64,000 bases of DNA. It comes from Methanomassiliicoccus sp. GTDB lineage: Archaea; Thermoplasmatota; Thermoplasmata; Methanomassiliicoccales; Methanomassiliicoccaceae. A program made the position numbers and the translations under genes. Location of the stretch: positions 1 through 64,000 of the forward strand of contig JAWQJJ010000005.1 in assembly GCA_033485155.1 (NCBI GenBank), given 5' to 3'. The notes below the pieces were generated by a model, which saw only the letters and a program-made list of their open reading frames with translations, was not told the DNA's origin and searched no databases. Positions 58,346 to 64,000 of this stretch are shown here, piece by piece (the first letter of the stretch is position 1; the number at the start of each line of letters is the position of its first letter).

Positions 58346-61300
58346 GTGGGATCGCAGCCGAAAAAATACTCTTTATTTCTCACGCTAGCAGTTCTAACAT
58401 TATTGATCGCCTTCCCGGTCATGATCATTCCGGATATGGGGGGCGCTCGCTCCGAGGGCCACACGTTGGGCGACAACGTCACCTCCAAGACCGTAAACAC
58501 CACGATCCTCGGCCGTTTTATTGAGAACGACGGCCAATGGGACCCGAGCGTTTATTTTGAAGCGACCACTGAATTCGGTGCGGCGGCGTTCACCTCTGAC
58601 GGTTTCTCCTACCTTCTGCCGACACCCGATGGACGATATGATGTCGTCACTTACTCATTCATTAACGCCAGGCAGGTGAGACCGGACGGCATTACCAGGC
58701 TCCCTTCCGTATCCAATTATTTCCTCGGGAACGACTCAGGATCCTGGCACACTGGAGTCTCCGAATACGACGGGATAACATATCGTGATCTGTGGGGCGG
58801 CATCAGCATTTCATTCTACTTCGTCGATGGCAAGCTCAAGTATGAGGTCTCCGTGGATTCCTATGCTGACGCGGACCTCATCGCTATCCGGGTGGACGGT
58901 GGAATGATCTCGGTGCAGAACGGCGATATGATCATCACTACCACCAACAACACTCTCGTTGACGGCTCGCTCACGGCATTCTACAAGGACGGCCATGACG
59001 CGATAGGCGCGTCCTTCGCAGTGAGCAATAATGTATACTCTTTCAAACTGGCCGGACATGACGCCTCGAGGGCGCTGGTCATCGACCCCCTGGTATACTC
59101 CACCTATCTTGGCGGGAACGGCGTCGAAACCGGATACAGTATCGCGGTAGATGCTTCGGGTTGCGCGTACGTGACCGGGCAGACCTCGTCCTCCTTCCCC
59201 ACGACCCTGGGTGCATACCGCACCGCCTACGTCGGCGGTTCAAACGACGTGTTCGTCAGCAAGTTCAGTACTGACGGTTCAAAGCTCCTGTACTCCACGT
59301 ACCTCGGGGGTAGCGGAGACGATTGCAGCTATGGTATCTCCGTCGACTCATCGGGCTGCGCGTACGTGACTGGGCGCACCGATTCATCGAACTTCCCCAC
59401 TCTCAATGCATACCAGGCCACGTCCAAGGGCTCGGACGATGCCTTCGTGACCAAGCTCAGTGCAGACGGTTCCAGTTTAGCATACTCCACGTACCTCGGC
59501 GGTAGCGGAGACGATTGCAGCTATGGTATCTCCGTCGACTCATCGGGCTGCGCGTACGTGACCGGACAAACCTATTCACTGGGCTTTCCCGCCTTTGACT
59601 ACAAGATCCTCTATGGCGGTTCGGGCGATGCCTTCGTGACCAAGCTCAGTGCAGACGGCTCAGACATCTTGTATTCCACGTTCATCGGCTTATTGGGTTC
59701 CGATTGCGGTTATGGGATTTCCATAGACTCATCGGGCTGCGCGTACGTGACCGGGAAAACCAACTCGCTTCTCTTCTCAACGATAGGCGCGTTCCAGACC
59801 ATCTACGGTGGTTCGGTCGATGCCTTCGTGACCAAGCTCAGCGCCGATGGCTCAAAGCTCCTATACTCCACATATCTCGGAGGGAACGGGGAAGACTGTG
59901 GTTACGGCATCTTCGTCGACTCGTCGGGATGCGCATACGTCACCGGACAAACATCCTCATCCATCTTCCCAACACTGAACGCATTCCAGAGCGCATCCGG
60001 CGGATCGCCGGACGCATTTGTGGCCAAGCTAAGTTCTGACGGTTTCAAGCTGGCATATTCCACGTACCTCGGCGGTAGCGGAGACGACTGCGGCTACGGC
60101 ATCACTGTCTCCGGGGGAAGCGCGTTCGTGGTCGGGTACACCGAGTCATCCGACTTTCCGACCAGGGATGCGGACCAGGCCGCCTATGGCGGTTTGGGCG
60201 ATGCCTTCGTGACCAAGCTCAGTGCAGACGGTTCAAATCTCATATATTCCACATACCTCGGCGGGGGAGGTTCCGATTGCGGCTATGGTATCTCTGTCGA
60301 CTCATCGGGATGCGCGTACGTCACCGGACAAACCAATTCATCGAACTTTTCCCACGCTGGTGCTTACCAGATCGCATACGGTGGGGGTTCGGAGGATGCT
60401 TTCGTCCTCAAAGTAAACCCAGTTCGTCCCCCCAGCGCTCCGACCGATCTGACGGCCATACCGGGCAAGACCAATGTCTCCCTTTCCTGGGAGGCACCCG
60501 CAAGCATCGGTCCCGGTGTTGATTATTACCTTCTTTATCAGAATGGGGTGAAGGTCGCCCAGGTGACCTCGACTTCTTACCTGGCATCTGGTCTGACCAC
60601 GGGCCAAAACTATGAGTTCAACGTATCGGCGCATAACGCGGGCGGGGCCGGTGCCAATGCTAGCATCGCAATCTTGCCGAAGATCTACATTACGGTACAA
60701 GCGACACCGTCGGCGCATTATGCCAACGCCTCCACCGCATCATCGATAACCGTGACGGTGAATTCCTCGAGCAGCCTGTCTTCGATTGGGCTATCGAGCG
60801 CAAATGTCAGCCACTATGTGAACGGTGCTCTCGTGGGTAACAACGTCATAGCTGCCAACGGGAAAGCGTATGAGAACACCGCACCGCTGGATCTGGCGGT
60901 CGGCATCAACCTATTCGTGTACACTTTCAACGATAGCGTGGGTAACTCGATGAGCACCAGCATAACCGTCACCTATGACGTGGTCGATCCTTCGTTATCG
61001 ATCACTTCACCTTCCGATGGCTTGTTGAGCAGCACTGACAGCGTGTTGATGGGATGGACCGCCACCGATGACCGATCCGGCATCAAGGCTGTCGAATACA
61101 ACCTTGATGGGGCAGCCTGGATCACTACAAGTGCCACTGGCAATTATGCGTGGAACGATCTTGCGGACGGCCCCCACACCTTTTCTCTCAGGGTCGTCGA
61201 CTACGCTGGAAACATGAACGCCAGCGAAGTGGGGTTCACGGTAGATACGACCAGGCCTACCTTGACGATCCTATCGCCGACAAACGGCTCGTGCGTCGAT

Positions 61301-63199
61301 GCGAGCTCGCTGACCGTGGAATGGTCCGGAATCGACAATGGTTCAGGCATCGCCTTCTACAATGTCAGCATAGACGGACAGACGCCAGTAAGGGCCTATG
61401 AGGCGAGCCGTTCGTTCAGCAGCCTCACGAATGGGGCTCACGTCGTTGGCATCTCTGCGTTGGATGAGGCGGGCAACGAGCGGTACGCTGAGGCGGCGTT
61501 CATCGTTGACCTCGTTACGCCAATGGTAACGATACTCTCGCCTCAGAACGATACGTACAATAACACCGGTTCTGTAACCATCACGTGGAAGGCCGACGAC
61601 ACGATATCCGGCCTGGATTCGGTGAGATACAGTCTGGACGGAGCCGGCTGGATTGAGACCGCCGACTCACAGGCCATCTGGTCAAACCTCACCAGCGGCG
61701 TCCGCGTCTTCTATCTATGGGCAACCGACAACGCGGGGAACAGCAACATCACGTCCGTGACCATCGTCGTGGATTTGGTCAGACCAACAATGGTCATTGA
61801 TGCTCCGGGCAACCGCACCTACAATAACAGCGGGAGCGTAGAGGTCAGATGGGGCGCCAGCGATGACCGATCCGGCATCGATCATATTGAATACCGCCTC
61901 GATGGCGGGGCCTGGAAGGATGCCGGCGGAGCGGGATACTATCTCTGGTCCGGCCTATCTGATGGTGAGCATACCTTCTCGCTGAGAGCGACCGACGGCG
62001 CTGGCAACGAGAACACCACGCTTGTCGTGTTCATTGTCGATACGGTCAAGCCGTTACTAACGATCGATTCTCCTGCCAACGGCTCATATGTTAACACGGG
62101 CTCGGCGACAGTATCGTGGGAAGGAAGCGATGCTCTCTCCGGGATCGCCTACTATGATGTCGCGATCGATAACGGCGCTTTGGTCCGGTCGTCTGGACCA
62201 GACCATACCTTCGATGACCTTACCGATGGGCCTCATCATATCAGGATAATAGCGACGGACAGATCAGGAAATGAGAGGATGGCTGAGGTCAATGTCACTG
62301 TCGACACGATAAGGCCCAGCCTCGCCATCATCTCACCGGACGGAGGAACAAGGGTCAACTCATCAGCGCTGACGGTCATCTGGTCGGCCTCCGACGAAAA
62401 TGGAGTGGATTACATCCTCGTTCGCATTGATGGCGGTGCATGGCAACTCCTCGGGGCGGGCGACCGTACCAAGATCCTCAGCCTTGTGGACGGCGAACAT
62501 GTGATCGACATCGATGTTTTCGATGCTGCTCAAAATGTTCAGGGAGCTAGCGTGATCGTGATCGTTGATACTCTCGCCCCGACGGCGCTGATATCGCCGA
62601 GCGGGAACGACGTTGCGATCGTCTCCGCGATTAGCGCATCGTTCTCCGAAGCGATGGATGAGAGCTCAGTGAAGATGTATGTTAACGGCATCGACGGCGC
62701 ATTGTCATGGAACGGCAATATGGCCACCCTCGTTCGGTCCTTCGACCTCGCTTACGGCTCCACTTACAATGTGATTGTCAGCGGTAAAGACCTGGCCGGG
62801 AATGAGATGATCCGCTCGTGGTCCTTCGCGACCCTGGAGAACGAAGGCATCATCAATGGAACGCTGGTGGATTCAGACGGCAACCCGGTCGCTAACGCGA
62901 CCGTCTTGCTCAGCAATGGCAATAGTACCATCACCACCTCGAACGGATACTTCGAATTCACCAATGTTACTCCTGGAACTTATCTTTTAATCATTACCAA
63001 AGATAATGTGGAGATAGGTAGGCAGAACGTCTCGGCGAATGCCGGTGAGGTCACCATCCTGGTCGTAGTAAGTTCGGAGCACGGCGGAGCCTCTGACGAC
63101 GAGATGCCAATAGTCATTGGAGTCGTAGTGGTAGTTGCCGCCCTATTCATAATATTCCTAACCACATTCCATCGAAAACAAGAGGAGGAGAAAAAATAG
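58346..63199 (+). CDS. Giant SBBP-repeat surface protein
   Basis: 1617 residues from the GTG at 58346 (MGSQPKKYSLFLTLAVLTLL), which follows gtgggga; a TTG start 13 codons upstream is possible. Signal helix; N-terminal beta domain typical of SBBP proteins (about 40-240); eight or nine SBBP beta-propeller-like repeats (YSTYLGGSGDD, SSGCAYVTGQT, DAFVTKLSADG; about 245-690); an Fn3 domain; five to six Ig-like repeats of about 90 residues; an Ig-like Big_5 unit (FSEAMDESSVKMYVNG); a carboxypeptidase-regulatory-like domain (NGTLVDSDGNPVANATVLLS); one membrane helix and a basic-acidic tail. Probably an adhesin or cell-wall protein. Confidence 0.9.
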   Translation: MGSQPKKYSLFLTLAVLTLLIAFPVMIIPDMGGARSEGHTLGDNVTSKTVNTTILGRFIENDGQWDPSVYFEATTEFGAAAFTSDGFSYLLPTPDGRYDVVTYSFINARQVRPDGITRLPSVSNYFLGNDSGSWHTGVSEYDGITYRDLWGGISISFYFVDGKLKYEVSVDSYADADLIAIRVDGGMISVQNGDMIITTTNNTLVDGSLTAFYKDGHDAIGASFAVSNNVYSFKLAGHDASRALVIDPLVYSTYLGGNGVETGYSIAVDASGCAYVTGQTSSSFPTTLGAYRTAYVGGSNDVFVSKFSTDGSKLLYSTYLGGSGDDCSYGISVDSSGCAYVTGRTDSSNFPTLNAYQATSKGSDDAFVTKLSADGSSLAYSTYLGGSGDDCSYGISVDSSGCAYVTGQTYSLGFPAFDYKILYGGSGDAFVTKLSADGSDILYSTFIGLLGSDCGYGISIDSSGCAYVTGKTNSLLFSTIGAFQTIYGGSVDAFVTKLSADGSKLLYSTYLGGNGEDCGYGIFVDSSGCAYVTGQTSSSIFPTLNAFQSASGGSPDAFVAKLSSDGFKLAYSTYLGGSGDDCGYGITVSGGSAFVVGYTESSDFPTRDADQAAYGGLGDAFVTKLSADGSNLIYSTYLGGGGSDCGYGISVDSSGCAYVTGQTNSSNFSHAGAYQIAYGGGSEDAFVLKVNPVRPPSAPTDLTAIPGKTNVSLSWEAPASIGPGVDYYLLYQNGVKVAQVTSTSYLASGLTTGQNYEFNVSAHNAGGAGANASIAILPKIYITVQATPSAHYANASTASSITVTVNSSSSLSSIGLSSANVSHYVNGALVGNNVIAANGKAYENTAPLDLAVGINLFVYTFNDSVGNSMSTSITVTYDVVDPSLSITSPSDGLLSSTDSVLMGWTATDDRSGIKAVEYNLDGAAWITTSATGNYAWNDLADGPHTFSLRVVDYAGNMNASEVGFTVDTTRPTLTILSPTNGSCVDASSLTVEWSGIDNGSGIAFYNVSIDGQTPVRAYEASRSFSSLTNGAHVVGISALDEAGNERYAEAAFIVDLVTPMVTILSPQNDTYNNTGSVTITWKADDTISGLDSVRYSLDGAGWIETADSQAIWSNLTSGVRVFYLWATDNAGNSNITSVTIVVDLVRPTMVIDAPGNRTYNNSGSVEVRWGASDDRSGIDHIEYRLDGGAWKDAGGAGYYLWSGLSDGEHTFSLRATDGAGNENTTLVVFIVDTVKPLLTIDSPANGSYVNTGSATVSWEGSDALSGIAYYDVAIDNGALVRSSGPDHTFDDLTDGPHHIRIIATDRSGNERMAEVNVTVDTIRPSLAIISPDGGTRVNSSALTVIWSASDENGVDYILVRIDGGAWQLLGAGDRTKILSLVDGEHVIDIDVFDAAQNVQGASVIVIVDTLAPTALISPSGNDVAIVSAISASFSEAMDESSVKMYVNGIDGALSWNGNMATLVRSFDLAYGSTYNVIVSGKDLAGNEMIRSWSFATLENEGIINGTLVDSDGNPVANATVLLSNGNSTITTSNGYFEFTNVTPGTYLLIITKDNVEIGRQNVSANAGEVTILVVVSSEHGGASDDEMPIVIGVVVVVAALFIIFLTTFHRKQEEEKK

Positions 63200-63200
63200 G

Positions 63201-63224
63201 GGAGCGGAGGCTCCGCAACCCCTA
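63201..63224 (+). terminator. Possible terminator after the surface protein
   Basis: A GC-rich inverted repeat (GGAGCGGAGG-CTCCGC within ggggag to aacccc) follows the stop directly. No long T-run; weaker than the hairpin at 54776. Confidence 0.4.
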
Positions 63225-63387
63225 ACCCCATTCCAGGCAATGGCGGGTACACTGAGCGCGCCTCGCCCCAGGGCAATATCTATCCTCGGAAGATCAAAAA
63301 TAAGCATATTGTGACGCTAGTGGGTCATCTGGCCCATGCATCGAAACGGCTAAATTGAGCGTATTTTCGGATTACTGGATACAAAAA

Positions 63388-63474
63388 TGGCGCGAAGGGG
63401 GGGATTTGAACCCCCGAGACCGTGCGGTCACAGGATTAGCAATCCTGCGCCTTACCGGGCTGGGCCACCTCCGC
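63388..63474 (-). tRNA. tRNA-Ser (GCT)
   Basis: The minus strand has acceptor GCGGAGG/CCTTCGC (one G-T pair), the long variable arm of a class II tRNA (TGACCGCACGGTCTC), anticodon stem AGGAT/ATCCT around the loop TGCTAA-type with anticodon GCT, T arm GGGGG-TTCAAAT-CCCCC, discriminator G and an encoded CCA. All features fit archaeal serine tRNA for AGC/AGU codons. Confidence 0.93.
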
Positions 63475-64000
63475 TCTGATGCCACACAATGAGATGTCTC
63501 ACTTAAACTTTTTTGTCCCAGGAATGCTTGGCAATCATTCCAGATGGGTCGACATGTTGGGCAATATGGGCTCTTCGTCGCCATTGAACGCTCCTCCGAT
63601 ACTATTTGTATATAGTGAAGGTACCATCAGAGGCAGATAATGTGGGCAATCCAACCCCATAAATCGCTCGCTCCACTCGTCGCGACCGGCCAAATCGGCC
63701 GGCGAGCGCCCGCGAAAAATGGCGGCGGGTGCCCTTCCAAACGGGTGGAACACACGAAGGAAGAGCACTGCCGCAAACCTTATATACCAGAGCTGAATAA
63801 GGAGATTCAGCTGTGAGATATGGAATAACACAGAACCCATATCTCCCATACACACGAATCGAAGAAAAAAGTCTTTCACCCTGCGTGAAAAGGCTTATAT
63901 ATGACTTCGGTTTTAGTGGGGAAAGCGCGGATGTGGTAAAATAACATACACATCCTCGCAAAAACGCAAATCCCGGGCATGCAAATGCTTAAATATAACA
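63475..64000. promoter_or_regulatory. Gene-free end with multiple strong TATA-like boxes
   Basis: No supported gene in 526 bases. Plus-strand TATA-like boxes occur at about 63777-63787 (aaccttatatacc), 63893-63902 (gcttatatatg) and 63989-63998 (gcttaaatata). Right after the first, AGCTGAAT at 63791-63798 and ATTCAGCT at 63805-63812 form a perfect inverted repeat that would overlap the transcription start. Tandem strong promoters of this kind often precede rRNA or highly expressed genes; what follows lies outside the window. Confidence 0.45.

Noticed and set aside
59290-60420. Regular DNA repeats that might be taken for a CRISPR array
   Set aside because: The repeats are in frame, encode SBBP units and have no unique spacers of constant length. 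No CRISPR array was seen anywhere in the window.

Overview
The window is archaeal. It carries an archaeal str operon (S12, S7, EF-2, EF-1alpha, S10), a peptidyl-tRNA hydrolase of the Pth2 type, archaeosine tRNA-guanine transglycosylase, a Pcc1-like KEOPS subunit and an archaeal-type tRNA methylthiotransferase, and its promoters look like archaeal TATA boxes. The many surface proteins with one membrane anchor, the GTG/TTG starts and the dihydroxyacid dehydratase type would fit an anaerobic Thermoplasmatota lineage (for example Methanomassiliicoccales relatives). That placement is inference; no lineage-diagnostic pathway is present.

Region 1 (1-4.4 kb) is accessory: the 3' end of a histidine kinase, small secreted proteins of one family, and the remains of an old integrated element (about 1975-4342). 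The remnant contains a broken serine recombinase and a broken tyrosine integrase, ends at a tRNA-Ala gene, and is bounded by two 62-base copies of the tRNA 3' end plus its flank. Region 2 (4.5-13.3 kb) is core: ilvD, the str operon, a membrane protein, a DUF99 protein and pth2.

Region 3 (about 13.38-38.99 kb) is the main discovery. A roughly 25.6-kb integrated element sits between pth2 and tgtA, bounded by an imperfect 21-base direct repeat (18/21) that overlaps the tgtA promoter. An intact tyrosine integrase lies 35 bases inside the left end, beside two divergent AbrB-like regulator genes with a perfect palindromic operator between them. Inside are a minus-strand cluster of membrane proteins with a P-loop ATPase that ends in an HTH, and a plus-strand 9-kb operon of nine to ten small and giant membrane-anchored proteins. 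The operon includes a CPBP-type protease, a pilin-like protein, an anchored polysaccharide deacetylase and an 875-residue surface protein. A further minus-strand gene set holds a clan-A glycoside hydrolase, a membrane-anchored metzincin-like protease, a second recombinase, and a long train of tiny overlapping early-type genes reading away from an inverted-repeat region that could be an origin. No tail, terminase, portal, relaxase or recognisable replication protein is visible. My best reading is a provirus of an undescribed membrane-enveloped archaeal virus, or a related vesicle- or cell-contact-spread element, whose envelope carries enzymes that cut the cell surface.

Region 4 (39-64 kb) is host sequence: tgtA and pcc1; nitroreductase, flavin reductase and flavodoxin-like genes; tRNA-Gln, tRNA-Ser and an MtaB-like methylthiotransferase; a transglutaminase-domain surface protein; an acetyl-CoA-synthetase-like enzyme; a Csp-like cysteine-rich protein; a two-gene ABC exporter; an MscS-related membrane protein; a DUF1254/DUF1214 protein; and a 1617-residue SBBP-repeat surface protein. 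The window ends in a gene-free stretch with several strong TATA-like boxes, probably the upstream region of a gene outside the window.
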